A stretch of DNA of 64,000 nucleotides from Pseudomonas sp. P818 (GCF_000418555.1 NZ_ATKM01000019.1:496001-560000); one strand, 5' to 3'; shown: positions 15,865 to 24,758, numbered from the stretch's first letter. Numbers and translations are program-made. The notes: generated from the sequence alone by a model not told the origin.

Positions 15865-16710
15865 TCAGCGGCTCTGCGCATCTCGCGGCTTGAGTCCGGA
15901 CAGACGCGGCAACAGCACACGCTCGAAGACTCTCGGGAAAAAGCGCGCCAGCACTCGCGCGCGCCAGTCGACATTCGACAGCACCAGCAAGCGCCGGCGT
16001 TTGAGCGCTCCCTGATAGATGGCCTCGGCGACATCCTGTGGCGAGGCAACCTTGCCCATCGCCAGCGGAGCCTGTGCGGCCACCGAGCCGTCGCCAACCA
16101 GGGCGTTCTTTCGCAGGTCGGTGGCGGTGAAGCCTGGGCACACCAGCATCACGTTCACCCCCGACCCCTTGAGCTCGTAGCGCAGCGTTTCGAACAGGCC
16201 ATGCAGCGCATGCTTGCTGGCGTTGTAGGCGCTGCGGTAGAGCAAGGGGGCGATACCCGATAGCGAGCTGAGCACGATGACCTGTCCGCGCCGGGCGATC
16301 AGACTCGGCAGCGCAGCCTGGGTACAGTGCAGAGCACCGAAATAGTTGACCGCCATGACCCGCTGGAAGACCTCCAGGCTGGTCTCGGCGAACGTGCTGC
16401 GGTGGGTAATGCCGGCATTGTTGATCAACACATCGATCCCGCCGAAACGCTCAACCGCCAGGGCCACGGCGCGCTGTACCGCCTCGGCATCAGCGACGTC
16501 GCAAAGCAGCCCAAGAGCCTCGGCGTTATGGTGGTCGGCCAGGTGCTGCACCAGGCTGTCCAGCGCCGCCTGCTGCAAATCGAGAATCACCAGCCGCGCC
16601 CCGGCCTGCGCCAGGCGCATGGCCAGCGCCCGACCGATACCCGCGCAACCGCCCGTGATCAGCACCACCTTGCGGTCGAATACCTTGTTGGCAAATACCT
16701 TGCGATACAT
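15865..16710 (-). CDS. Short-chain dehydrogenase/reductase (SDR)
   Basis: A 281-residue classical SDR: TGGCAGIG cofactor loop (TGxxxGIG), LLCDVAD, INNAGITHRS (NNAG), the catalytic Ser in VLSSLSGIAPL and YxxxK as YNASKHAL. The C-terminal 60 residues are basic and hydrophobic (RRRLLVLSNVDWRARVLARFFPRVFERVLL), a tail common in membrane-associated lipid-metabolism SDRs. ATG 16710 follows a GGGAG with good spacing; the longer frame to 16821 has no support. Substrate unknown. Confidence 0.88.
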   Translation of the reverse strand: MYRKVFANKVFDRKVVLITGGCAGIGRALAMRLAQAGARLVILDLQQAALDSLVQHLADHHNAEALGLLCDVADAEAVQRAVALAVERFGGIDVLINNAGITHRSTFAETSLEVFQRVMAVNYFGALHCTQAALPSLIARRGQVIVLSSLSGIAPLLYRSAYNASKHALHGLFETLRYELKGSGVNVMLVCPGFTATDLRKNALVGDGSVAAQAPLAMGKVASPQDVAEAIYQGALKRRRLLVLSNVDWRARVLARFFPRVFERVLLPRLSGLKPRDAQSR

Positions 16711-16898
16711 GGGTGACTCCCGGCGGCCAGTGTCAGCGACAAGCCCGATCCATCGCCCGGCCTGTCGAACCTTCCGGCATGGTACTGCAGGCGCATGGCA
16801 GGACGAAGCGGGCTGCGGCATCCCCAGCTCGCATGCCTGGGACGACGCGGCACACTCGGGTATCCTCGCCTGCTTCCAGCATAGTCGCCTGCGTCGTC

Positions 16899-17990
16899 AT
16901 GTCCCTGTCCCGCCCGCTTCGTCTGCTTCTGTTCATTGCGCTGCCTTTTGTCGCGGCGCTGATCGCGCTGATCTACAGCCTGACCTGGCGCCCACAACCG
17001 CGCGAAGACGCGCCCGTGACCTGCACCGGCCAGGCGGCGCAACTGCAACCCGGCCAGGCGCTCAAGGTGATGACCTGGAACGTGCAGTACCTGGCCGGCA
17101 AGCGCTATGTGTTCTGGTACGACCTGCCCGGCGGCGAGGGCCCGGACGAGCGCCCGAGCAGCGAGGACCTGGCGCGAACGCTCGATGAAGTGGTGCGCGT
17201 GCTGCGCGCCGAGCAGCCGGATGTGGTGCTGCTGCAGGAACTGCACGACAACGCCAAGGCCAGCGACCATCAGGACCAGCTGGCCCTGCTCCAGGCGCGC
17301 CTGGGCGACCTCTATCCGTGCAGCACCCAGGCGTTTTACTGGAAGGCCGCGTTCGTCCCTCATCCACGCATTCTCGGCAGTGTCGGCATGAAGCTGGGCA
17401 CCCTCAGCCGTTTCCAGATTGCCCGCGCCGAACGCCTGCAACTGCCCATGCTCGATGCCGATCTGCTGAGCCGCCAGTTTCAGCTCAAGCGCGCGCTGCT
17501 GGTCAGCTACCTGCCCATTCGCGGCGGCGAAGAACTGGTAACGATAAACACCCATTTCGATGCCTTCGCCCAAGGCCAGAACACCATGCAGCGCCAGGTG
17601 CAGATGACCGACCATCTGCTCCAGCAACTGCAGGGCGCGGGCAAGACCTGGGTACTGGGCGGTGATCTCAACCTGCTGCCGCCCGGCCAGTTCCAGCGGT
17701 TGGCGCACGACCAGCGCAGCTGGTACGCGGCCGACAGCGAGCTGCAGGACCTGGCCCGCCGCTACCCGATGATCCCCAGCCTGCAGCAGGCCAGCGGTGC
17801 CGAGCAGGCACAGTGGTACACCCACTACCCCAACGACCCGGCAGCACACGGCCCGGATCGCACCCTCGACTACCTGTTCTACAGCCCGCGCCTGACGCCC
17901 TTCGCCAGCCAGGTGCGCCAGCACGACACCCTGGGCATCTCCGACCACCTGCCGGTCATCGGTCGCTTCTTTCTACCCAGCGAGGACTAG
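16899..17990 (+). CDS. Membrane-anchored endonuclease/exonuclease/phosphatase-family protein
   Basis: A 363-residue EEP-fold hydrolase. An N-terminal hydrophobic helix (residues 5-27) anchors or exports it. Catalytic motifs follow in order: MTWNVQYL (Asn), VVLLQELH (Glu), the central histidine region ITINTHFDAF, GGDLNLLPPG (Asp, Asn), RTLDYLFYS (Asp) and SDHLPVIG (Asp-His). Substrates of exported EEP proteins vary (nucleic acid, phosphoinositide, sphingomyelin), so none is assigned. ATG 16899 starts at the hydrophobic helix; the gene diverges from the SDR. Confidence 0.85.
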   Translation: MSLSRPLRLLLFIALPFVAALIALIYSLTWRPQPREDAPVTCTGQAAQLQPGQALKVMTWNVQYLAGKRYVFWYDLPGGEGPDERPSSEDLARTLDEVVRVLRAEQPDVVLLQELHDNAKASDHQDQLALLQARLGDLYPCSTQAFYWKAAFVPHPRILGSVGMKLGTLSRFQIARAERLQLPMLDADLLSRQFQLKRALLVSYLPIRGGEELVTINTHFDAFAQGQNTMQRQVQMTDHLLQQLQGAGKTWVLGGDLNLLPPGQFQRLAHDQRSWYAADSELQDLARRYPMIPSLQQASGAEQAQWYTHYPNDPAAHGPDRTLDYLFYSPRLTPFASQVRQHDTLGISDHLPVIGRFFLPSED

Positions 17991-18046
17991 GCCAGGCTGG
18001 ACAAGCCGGGCATCTCTTGTCCATCCTCGCCGTGCACCACCAGACA

Positions 18047-18811
18047 ATGAAAAGACGGCGAAGAGCCGCAAGCCAAATGCCAAGACGCTTCTGCCTGATA
18101 TTCATCGCCCTGCTCTGGCTGCCGGCTGCCCACGCTGCCGAAGCCAGGCAACGCATTCACGTGGGTTACTACGAGTTTCCGCCCTACTCCTATACCGACG
18201 CCCAGGGTCAGCCAAGCGGCTCGGGGCTGGAGCTCACCGCACGCCTGCTCGATGAGGCAGGCTATGAGGCCGACTTTCGCTCCTACCCCGGCGCTCGCCT
18301 CTACGGCGGCCTGCTCGACGGCAGCATCCAGCTCTGGGCTGGCGCATCCGGCAAGCCGGAGCTGGCCGGCCACACTTTGGAGGGCCGGCACCTGCTGGGG
18401 GAAATCACCCTCAACCTGTACTTTCGCCTCGACACGCCTGCACCCATCATTCCGGACGAGCTAGAGGGCCAAGGGGTGATCCTGATCACTGGCTACAGCT
18501 ACTGGCAGGACGTCAATCAGTGGCTGGAAGACCCGGCACGCAACATCATCCCGCACCGCACCCGCAGCCACACCTCGGCTCTGGAAATGCTGCAGCGCCG
18601 ACGCGCCGACTATCTGCTGGACTATCGCGCCCCTGTCGAGCAGGCCATGCAAGAGCTGGGCATGGAGGATCTGCCCTTCGCCGAAGTGCAACGCCTGCCG
18701 CTGAGGCTGATCTACTCACGCCATGCCCCCGGAGCCGAGCGCCTGCGCGATGATCTGGATCGGGTCTATCAGCAGCTGAAGGATGCTGGCGAGGATCTGT
18801 GGCTGTACTGA
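18047..18811 (+). CDS. Periplasmic solute-binding protein, SBP_bac_3-like
   Basis: A 254-residue secreted protein with a basic N-terminus, a hydrophobic core and an AHA-AEA cleavage site. The mature part begins IHVGYYEFPPYSYTDAQGQPSGSGLELTARLLDEAGY, typical of family-3 amino-acid-binding proteins. No permease or ATPase is adjacent, as with many Pseudomonas orphans that may feed a sensor. Start could also be ATG 18077, which leaves a shorter signal peptide. It converges with the TlpA-fusion gene, with 9 nt between stops. Confidence 0.82.
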   Translation: MKRRRRAASQMPRRFCLIFIALLWLPAAHAAEARQRIHVGYYEFPPYSYTDAQGQPSGSGLELTARLLDEAGYEADFRSYPGARLYGGLLDGSIQLWAGASGKPELAGHTLEGRHLLGEITLNLYFRLDTPAPIIPDELEGQGVILITGYSYWQDVNQWLEDPARNIIPHRTRSHTSALEMLQRRRADYLLDYRAPVEQAMQELGMEDLPFAEVQRLPLRLIYSRHAPGAERLRDDLDRVYQQLKDAGEDLWLY

Positions 18812-18820
18812 ACCGACTCT

Positions 18821-19627
18821 TCAATCACCACGCAACCTGGCCAGCGCCCGCTCCAGACTGGCGTGCGACAGCTCGCCGAGATGACTGCCTACCTGTCGCC
18901 CCTCGGCGTCGTAGAACAACGTCGTGGGTAACGCCCGCGAACCCACCAGTTGCCCCAGCTTGACCTGCTCGTCGAGCAGCAGATGGTCCAGGTTCAGTTG
19001 CTGCGCAGCCAGAAAATCAGCCACCAGCGCGGCGCTTTCGCCCTGGTTGACGAAGAGGATGGTAATCCCGGTTTCGCGCTGCTGCGCCTGCATCAGCACC
19101 GGCATCTCGCGCCGACACGGCGGGCACCAGGTAGCCCAGAGGTTGATCACCAGTGGCTGGCCGGCGTAATCGCGCAGGTGCACCGGGTTACCCTGGATGT
19201 CGCGCACCTGAAGATCAGGCAGTCGCGTGCCCTGCTCCAGCGCATGCAACATGAGGGTGCCGCCGAGCCACAGCGCCAGGCCGACGCCCATCGCCGCGCC
19301 CAATGGTCGCCGCAGTGGCGCCTGGCGCCAGAGATACCAGCCTCCCAGCGCCAGCCCGGCAAGCACGCCCGGCCAGGCGATGAAACCACCATCGCGGATA
19401 TCCACCGCGCGCCACGGCGCATCACGGTAGAACTCGGCATACGCCAGCACGAAGGCCACCCGAGCCACCAGCAGCCCGAGCAGCAGTGAGCGAAATAGCT
19501 GGCGTTCAGGGTTGCACCCGTGACGGCGACCGATCAGCCAGCCAACCAGCGTCGCCACCAGCAGGCTGCCGAACAGCAGCACATGGGTAATACCCAGAGC
19601 CAGCGGCCCGACATTCAGGGTCAGCAT
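18821..19627 (-). CDS. Lgt-like membrane domain fused to a TlpA-type thioredoxin
   Basis: A 268-residue protein in two parts. Residues 1-130 hold about four membrane helices and RDGGFIAWPGVLAGLALGGWYL, resembling a shortened Lgt (prolipoprotein diacylglyceryl transferase) core. Residues 135-268 are a periplasmic thioredoxin fold: LPDLQVRDIQGNPVHLRDYAGQPLVINLWATWCPPCRREMP with an intact WCPPC, and the cis-Pro segment GSRALPTTLFYD. Likely a membrane-bound thiol-disulfide reductase; the Lgt-like half is too short to expect acyl transfer. It begins 7 nt after hrpB and is probably co-transcribed with it. Confidence 0.85.
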   Translation of the reverse strand: MLTLNVGPLALGITHVLLFGSLLVATLVGWLIGRRHGCNPERQLFRSLLLGLLVARVAFVLAYAEFYRDAPWRAVDIRDGGFIAWPGVLAGLALGGWYLWRQAPLRRPLGAAMGVGLALWLGGTLMLHALEQGTRLPDLQVRDIQGNPVHLRDYAGQPLVINLWATWCPPCRREMPVLMQAQQRETGITILFVNQGESAALVADFLAAQQLNLDHLLLDEQVKLGQLVGSRALPTTLFYDAEGRQVGSHLGELSHASLERALARLRGD

Positions 19628-19634
19628 CGACTTC

Positions 19635-22169
19635 TCACTTCCTCGGTTTGGCCAGTGCGGTGGGCTCGGCGACCAGCGGGTCATCCGGCCAGTAGTGCTT
19701 GGGATAGCGGCCCTTGAGGTCCTTCTTCACCTCGGCATAGGTGTTGGCCCAGAAGCTGGCCAGATCCTGGGTGACCTGCACCGGACGGCGCGCCGGTGAC
19801 AGCAGGTGCAGCTTGAGGCCCAGGCGACCTCCGGCGATACGCGGTGTGGCGGCCAGGCCAAACAGCTCCTGCAGGCGTACGGCCAGCACCGGCGGATTTT
19901 CCGTGTAGTCGATGGCGATGCGCGAGCCGGACGGCACGCTCAGCGCTCGCGGCGCCAGCTCGTCGAGGCGTTGCGGTAGCGGCCAGGGCAGCAGCGTCTG
20001 CAGGATCGAGGGCAGGTCGAGATTGGCGAAGTGGCTGAGGCGGTTGACCTTGCTCAGGAAGGGCGTCAGCCACTGCTCGAGGCTGGCCAGCAGCGCAGCA
20101 TCGGACAGATCCGGCCATTCGCTCTGCCCCTGCTGCTGCAGGTCCAGCTCGCGCAGCAGCGCCACGCGCGCCTGCCACTGACGCAGCTCGGGCGTCCAGG
20201 GCAACAGTTCAAGGCCCTTGCGTCGCACCAGGCCGACCAGGGCGCGGCTGCGCGTGTCCTCGTCCAGCGCCGCCAGTGTCTGGCGCTCCAGCACCAGTTC
20301 GCCCACCTTGCGCTGACGCTCGGCGCGCAGCACGCCTTCGCGCTCGTCCCAGTCGAGCACCTCCCCCGTCTGTACCTGCTCGGCCAGTTCGCGCTCGAAC
20401 AGTGCCGGGTCGAGATCGGCGGCGAGATAGATGCGCTCCTCGCGCTGCCCCTGACGACTGCCCAGGTCGGCCACCACCAGCCATTCGTGCTTCATTAGCG
20501 CATCGGCTTCAGCGAACTGCGCGGCGCGACCGTTGGCCAGACGATAGTCGGCGCCACCGGCGCGGCGTTGCTGGGCGATGCGGTCGGGGTAGGCGAAAGC
20601 CAGCAGACAGCCGAGCCAGCGCGGATGCTCGGGGTCGCTCACCGCCGCACTGACCGCCCGCCCCTTGAGCAAACCCGAAAATTGTTTGGCCAATTGCCGG
20701 GCGCGCTGCACGCTGCCTTGAGCGCTGCGCGTGGCGCGGCTTTCGCCGCTGAGCAGGGCCAGGCGACTATGCAGATCGGCGCCACCGCCACGAAGGATGT
20801 CGCGTTCGGACAACAGCGCGGCCAGATCGCAGGCCAGCGCGCCCAGGCCTAGCGCCTGGCCACGCAGCAGCAGATGGGCGATGCGCGGATGGCTGGGCAG
20901 CTCGGCCATGGCCTGGCCATGAGCATTGAGCGCGCCACGTTCGTCCAGCGCACCGAGGCGGCCGAGCAGATCCAGCGCCTGCGCGTAGGCGGCCGGCGGC
21001 GGCACGTCGAGCCAGCTCAGCTCCGAAGGCGTCACGCCCCAGCGCAGCAGTTGCAGGGCCAGCCCGGCCAGATCGGCCTGAAGAATCTCCGCGCTGGAAT
21101 AGGCGCTGAGCTGCTCATGCTGTGCCTGCGACCACAGCCGATAGCACACACCCGGTTGCAGACGTCCGGCGCGGCCGGCACGCTGGGTCGCGGAAGCGCG
21201 GGAGATGCGCTGGGTATCGAGGCGGGTCATGCCGCTGGCCGGGTCGAAGCGCGGCACCCGCGCCAGGCCGGCATCCACCACCACGCGCACACCGTCGATG
21301 GTCAGGCTGGTCTCGGCGATATTGGTGGCCAGCACCACCTTGCGCTTGCCCGCCGGTGCCGGCTCGATGGCAGCGCGCTGGGCAGACAGGTCAAGTTCGC
21401 CATGCAGCGGGCAGAGCAGGATGTCGTCGCGCCCCGCCAGTACCTCACCGAGTTGCTCGGCCACGCGGCGGATCTCGGCCTGCCCGGGCAGGAACAGCAG
21501 CAGGCTGCCGGGCTCGTCGGCCAGCGCCTGCTGCACCGTCTGCAATACGCGCGGCTCGACCCATTCGCCCGCCTGGAAAGGGGCGCCCCAGCGGATATCC
21601 ACCGGAAACATGCGCCCTTCGCTGCGCAGCACCGGCGCCTCACCGAGCAGTGCCGCCAGACGCTCTCCCTCCAGGGTGGCGGACATCAGCAGCACCTTGA
21701 GCGGCGCCTCGCCGCTGCCTTCGCCGCGGAACATGGCGCGGCCGTTGAGTGTCAGCGCCAAGGCCAGATCGGCATCCAGGCTGCGCTCGTGGAACTCATC
21801 GAAGATCACCAGGCCAACGCCTTCCAGCGCCGGGTCATCCTGCAGGCGACGGGCGAGGATACCCTCGGTAACAACTTCGATACGTGTGCTCGGCCCTACC
21901 TTGCTGTCCAGGCGAATGCGGTAGCCGACCGTCTCCCCGACCCGCTCGCCCAGCTCGCTGGCCAGGCGCTCGGCGGCGGCGCGGGCGGCCAGCCGACGCG
22001 GTTCGAGCATGAGGATCTTGTGCCCGGCCAGCCAGGGCGCATCGAGCAATGCCAGCGGCACGCGGGTGGTCTTGCCGGCACCGGGCGGTGCTTCCAGCAC
22101 CACTTCATGGCGCGCGCCAAGAGCATCACGGAGGGCGGGTAACAGGGCATCGATCGGCAGGTCGTTCAT
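19635..22169 (-). CDS. hrpB: ATP-dependent helicase HrpB (DEAH/RHA)
   Basis: An 844-residue DExH helicase: LEAPPGAGKTTRVPL (Walker A), FDEFHERS (DEFH box), LMSATLEG, TNIAETSLTIDGV and QRAGRAGRLQPG, followed by HA2/OB-type and HrpB-specific C-terminal regions ending in HLLSPARRPVQVTQDLASFWANTYAEVKKDLKGRYPKHYWPDDP. HrpB is a conserved bacterial RNA helicase paralogue of HrpA; a role in mRNA or ribosome-related processing is suspected but not settled. It precedes the TlpA-fusion gene on the same strand. Confidence 0.94.
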   Translation of the reverse strand: MNDLPIDALLPALRDALGARHEVVLEAPPGAGKTTRVPLALLDAPWLAGHKILMLEPRRLAARAAAERLASELGERVGETVGYRIRLDSKVGPSTRIEVVTEGILARRLQDDPALEGVGLVIFDEFHERSLDADLALALTLNGRAMFRGEGSGEAPLKVLLMSATLEGERLAALLGEAPVLRSEGRMFPVDIRWGAPFQAGEWVEPRVLQTVQQALADEPGSLLLFLPGQAEIRRVAEQLGEVLAGRDDILLCPLHGELDLSAQRAAIEPAPAGKRKVVLATNIAETSLTIDGVRVVVDAGLARVPRFDPASGMTRLDTQRISRASATQRAGRAGRLQPGVCYRLWSQAQHEQLSAYSSAEILQADLAGLALQLLRWGVTPSELSWLDVPPPAAYAQALDLLGRLGALDERGALNAHGQAMAELPSHPRIAHLLLRGQALGLGALACDLAALLSERDILRGGGADLHSRLALLSGESRATRSAQGSVQRARQLAKQFSGLLKGRAVSAAVSDPEHPRWLGCLLAFAYPDRIAQQRRAGGADYRLANGRAAQFAEADALMKHEWLVVADLGSRQGQREERIYLAADLDPALFERELAEQVQTGEVLDWDEREGVLRAERQRKVGELVLERQTLAALDEDTRSRALVGLVRRKGLELLPWTPELRQWQARVALLRELDLQQQGQSEWPDLSDAALLASLEQWLTPFLSKVNRLSHFANLDLPSILQTLLPWPLPQRLDELAPRALSVPSGSRIAIDYTENPPVLAVRLQELFGLAATPRIAGGRLGLKLHLLSPARRPVQVTQDLASFWANTYAEVKKDLKGRYPKHYWPDDPLVAEPTALAKPRK

Positions 22170-22300
22170 GGTATCTCCACAACAGGCCGGCGATTATAAC
22201 GGCGAACTGCCAGAGGCCCCGCGAGTCATAAGCAGCGGACAGCAGTTTTGCAATCATCGCCTTGCTATAGTTGCGCCACTTTTTTCCATGGAGGTGCTCG

Positions 22301-22720
22301 ATGCGCACGAAATCCCGAGTCATCGCCGGCGTTGTCGCCGCAACCCTGTTCACTCAACTGACCGCCTGCGGCTCGATCTTCTATCCGGATCGTCGGGGCC
22401 AGATCGAAGGCCGGATCGACCCGGTAATCGCCGGGGCCAACGCCATCGGCATTCTGTTCTACGTGATTCCCGGCCTGATCGCCTTCGCTATCGACTTCGC
22501 CACTGGCGCCATCTATCTGCCGGAAGGCCAGACTGCTCAGGTCGATCCGCAACAGCTCAAGCACCTGATCGGCGAAGACGGCAAGGTCGACCAGTACGCG
22601 CTGAAAACGCTGATCGAAACCAGCACCGGCCATCAGCTGCCGCTCGACGATCCGCGTCTGATCCAGCACAGCGGCAGCGCCGAGCAACTGGCGGCCTACG
22701 GCCTGCGTCCGGCTGCCTGA
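22301..22720 (+). CDS. Small predicted lipoprotein with a membrane segment
   Basis: A 139-residue protein with a signal peptide and lipobox-like LTACGSIFYPDRRGQIEGRIDPVIAGANAIGILFYVIPGLIAFAIDFATGAIYLP, so lipidation at Cys23 followed by one hydrophobic hairpin is likely. The soluble C-terminus is unremarkable. Homologues are common in Pseudomonas next to the fieF-like gene and are sometimes labelled polyribonucleotide nucleotidyltransferase, for which I see no sequence support. GGAGG precedes the ATG by 6 nt. It is 4 nt upstream of the cation-efflux gene, so probably co-transcribed. Confidence 0.8.
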   Translation: MRTKSRVIAGVVAATLFTQLTACGSIFYPDRRGQIEGRIDPVIAGANAIGILFYVIPGLIAFAIDFATGAIYLPEGQTAQVDPQQLKHLIGEDGKVDQYALKTLIETSTGHQLPLDDPRLIQHSGSAEQLAAYGLRPAA

Positions 22721-22724
22721 GTTC

Positions 22725-23606
22725 ATGCAAAACCCGCAGCACGCCAGGCTGATGCGCCTGGCCACCCGGGCAGCGCTGACAGTAGCGCTGACCCTGGTAC
22801 TGGCCAAGGCGATTGCCTGGTGGCTGAGCGGCTCGGTCAGCTTGCTGGCGGGCCTCACCGATTCGCTGCTCGACAGCGCCGCCTCGCTGATCAACCTGAT
22901 AGCCGTGCATTTCGCCCTGCGCCCGGCCGACGAAGATCACCGCTATGGCCATGGCAAGGCCGAAGCACTGGCGGGGCTGGGACAGGCGCTGTTCATCGGC
23001 GTCAGCGCCATTCTCATCGGCCTGCAGGGCATCGAACGCCTGCAGTCGCCACAGCCATTGCAAGCCGAAGGCCTCGGCATCGCGGTGATGCTGCTGTCGC
23101 TGGCGCTGACCGCCGCCCTGCTGATATTCCAGCGCAAGGTGGTGCGTGAAACGGGTTCCACCGCCATCCACGCCGATTCGCTGCACTACCGCTCCGATAT
23201 TCTGCTCAACAGCAGCATTCTGCTCGCCCTGCTGCTGACGCGCTTCGGCTGGCAACAGATGGATGCGCTGTTCGCCATCGGCATCGCCTTCTACATCTTC
23301 TGGAGCGCCATCAGCATCGTGCGTGGCGCGATTGGCGTGCTGATGGACGAGGAACTGCCCGGCGAAACCACCCAACACATGTACACGCTGGCCACCTCGG
23401 TGCCAGGCGTGCTTGGCGCACATGATCTGCGTACGCGCATCTCCGGCACGCGCTGGTTCGTCCAGCTGCATCTGGAGCTGCCGGGCGAGATGAGCCTGTC
23501 GCAGGCCCACGCCCACTGCGTCGAGGTGGAAAAGGCGATCCACGAGCACTATCCACGCGCCGAAGTGCTGGTGCATGCCGACCCGCAGGAAGTGGTCCGG
23601 CACTGA
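22725..23606 (+). CDS. fieF: Cation diffusion facilitator, FieF/YiiP type
   Basis: A 293-residue CDF antiporter with six membrane helices. The transport-site residues are visible: DSLLDS in helix 2 and HADSLHYRSD in helix 5 (the D-D-H-D tetrahedral site of YiiP). HRYGHGKAEALAGLGQ follows helix 2, and the cytoplasmic C-terminal metal domain carries VHLELPG-type HLELPGEMSLSQAHAHCVEVEKAI and VLVHADPQ. It exports divalent cations such as Zn2+ or Fe2+ in exchange for protons. It is 4 nt after the lipoprotein gene. Confidence 0.93.
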   Translation: MQNPQHARLMRLATRAALTVALTLVLAKAIAWWLSGSVSLLAGLTDSLLDSAASLINLIAVHFALRPADEDHRYGHGKAEALAGLGQALFIGVSAILIGLQGIERLQSPQPLQAEGLGIAVMLLSLALTAALLIFQRKVVRETGSTAIHADSLHYRSDILLNSSILLALLLTRFGWQQMDALFAIGIAFYIFWSAISIVRGAIGVLMDEELPGETTQHMYTLATSVPGVLGAHDLRTRISGTRWFVQLHLELPGEMSLSQAHAHCVEVEKAIHEHYPRAEVLVHADPQEVVRH

Positions 23607-23661
23607 CTGCCGCGCGCGAAAATCAAATACCCGCAGTCTTCGTGCAGAAACGCCAGGCAAC

Positions 23662-23685
23662 AAAAAGGGGCCTTGCGGCCCCTTT
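23662..23685 (-). terminator. Hairpin between fieF and a candidate minus-strand transcript
   Basis: A perfect 9-bp stem (23664-23672 AAAGGGGCC with 23677-23685) and a 4-nt loop. On the minus strand the loop reads GCAA and the stem is followed by a T-rich tail (CCCCTTTTTG); on the plus strand the T-run is weaker. It can end fieF, but the stronger orientation suggests it also ends a minus-strand RNA. Confidence 0.65.
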
Positions 23686-23900
23686 GGGAAATCTGTCCGG
23701 TACTGGCGATGTTGTCGCCGCTTTCGTCGCCCGCCTGGTTGGGCAGTGCGGACCCGGGTGCCGGTGCGATCCGGTAGGACCGTCGGCGCCGGCTCACCTG
23801 GTTGGGCGAGGCCGGTAGGACTTATCGTCCGGGCCGTGAAACTGAGATAAAGCTTACGCCTGCGGCACCGAAATAAGATTGCGAAGATTGCTTGTTATTC
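23686..23900 (-). other. Non-coding region with duplicated motif; candidate structured RNA
   Basis: This gene-free stretch between fieF and the lrp-like gene is GC-rich and contains two copies each of CCTGGTTGGG (23734-23743, 23797-23806) and CCGGTAGGAC (23771-23780, 23812-23821), in the same alternating order. Local stems such as GGAC-TTATC-GTCC (23817-23829) are possible. The strong terminator at 23662-23685 points leftward, consistent with a minus-strand RNA of roughly 200 nt. I do not recognise a known family. It has no plausible open reading frame with a ribosome-binding site. Confidence 0.4.
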
Positions 23901-23901
23901 G

Positions 23902-23922
23902 GCTATTTGCGCAATTAATAGC
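23902..23922. promoter_or_regulatory. AT-rich dyad upstream of the lrp-like gene
   Basis: GCTATTTGCGCAATTAATAGC is a dyad with 6-bp outer arms and an inner TGCGCA, about 47 nt upstream of the lrp-like start. It lies in the AT-rich part of the gap (23840-23968). It could be an operator for autoregulation or part of the promoter. Confidence 0.4.
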
Positions 23923-23968
23923 TAAAGGAGCACTATTTGCCGCAACGCAATAACGAGCTGTTAAAAAA

Positions 23969-24448
23969 ATGGACAAACTCGATCGTTACGACCTGAACAT
24001 CCTTGCCGAATTGCAGCGCAACGCGGCTCTGTCCAACCAAGAGCTGGCCGAACGCATCGGTCTATCGCCCTCGCCCTGCTCACGCCGGGTCAAGCAACTG
24101 GAAGACGATGGCTACATCACTGGCCAGGTCGCCCTGCTCGACCGCAAGAAACTCGGCCTGAGCCTGACCGCCTACGTCCTGATCGGCATGGACCGGCATA
24201 CGCCGGAACGCTTCGAGCATTTCCAAGACGAAATACGCAAATGCCCTGAGGTGCTGGAATGCTGCCTGGTCACCGGGATGGATGCGGACTACCAGCTCAA
24301 GGTGGTGGTGCCGGACATGGATCATTACCAGAAGCTGCTGCTGGGCACCTTGACCCGTATCGACGGCGTTTCCAGTGTGCGTTCGAGCTTCGTGCTGCAG
24401 CAGATTCTGTCCAGCACGCAGTTGCCGCTGCAGCACCTGCGCGACTGA
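23969..24448 (+). CDS. Lrp/AsnC-family transcriptional regulator
   Basis: A 159-residue regulator. The N-terminal helix-turn-helix is LDRYDLNILAELQRNAALSNQELAERIGLSPSPCSRRVKQLEDDGYI, and the C-terminal RAM effector domain includes VLIGMDRHTPERFEHFQDEIRKCPEVLECCLVTGMDADYQLKVVVPDMD (the G-x-D-Y-x-L ligand region). Such proteins form octamers that bind amino acids and DNA. It stands alone with a 360-nt upstream region that may carry its operators. The effector is not predictable. No clear Shine-Dalgarno precedes the ATG (TTAAAAAAATGG). Confidence 0.92.
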   Translation: MDKLDRYDLNILAELQRNAALSNQELAERIGLSPSPCSRRVKQLEDDGYITGQVALLDRKKLGLSLTAYVLIGMDRHTPERFEHFQDEIRKCPEVLECCLVTGMDADYQLKVVVPDMDHYQKLLLGTLTRIDGVSSVRSSFVLQQILSSTQLPLQHLRD

Positions 24449-24539
24449 AAGTCGCAGGGTGAAACGGATCATGCCGCGGTCCAAGTCAGGGCGCGTATAA
24501 TTTTCGCCCTGCGTTTTCCCTGCGAATCAACGAGGCACC

Positions 24540-24758
24540 ATGGAAACCGAACAATTCGAAGCCCTGATGATGTATGTCCTGGTGGGCGGCCTGATGCTGT
24601 TCATGTTCTTCATCATCTGGGACCTGGCGAAGAAGTCCAAGGCCGGCCGCCTGGGCACGGCCGTGCTGTTCCTCGGTCTGGGCCTGTGCCTGTTCGCCTT
24701 CCTGGCCAAGCCGATCATCACTTACATTATCGAGACGGCGCGCGGCATTCACGGTTGA
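24540..24758 (+). CDS. DUF2788 small membrane protein
   Basis: A 72-residue protein with two hydrophobic helices (MYVLVGGLMLFMFFIIWDLAKKSKAGRLGTAVLFLGLGLCLFAFLAKPIITYIIE) separated by a short basic cytoplasmic loop. This is the DUF2788 pattern, conserved in gammaproteobacteria with unknown role. An AT-rich GCGTATAATTTTCGCC about 40 nt upstream contains a good -10 box (TATAAT at 24496), so it likely has its own promoter. Confidence 0.85.
   Translation: METEQFEALMMYVLVGGLMLFMFFIIWDLAKKSKAGRLGTAVLFLGLGLCLFAFLAKPIITYIIETARGIHG

Noticed and set aside
23700..23850. Region as RNase P RNA, 6S RNA or an RsmY/Z-type RNA
   Set aside because: It lacks the conserved RNase P and 6S core sequences and does not have the repeated GGA hairpin loops of Rsm RNAs.
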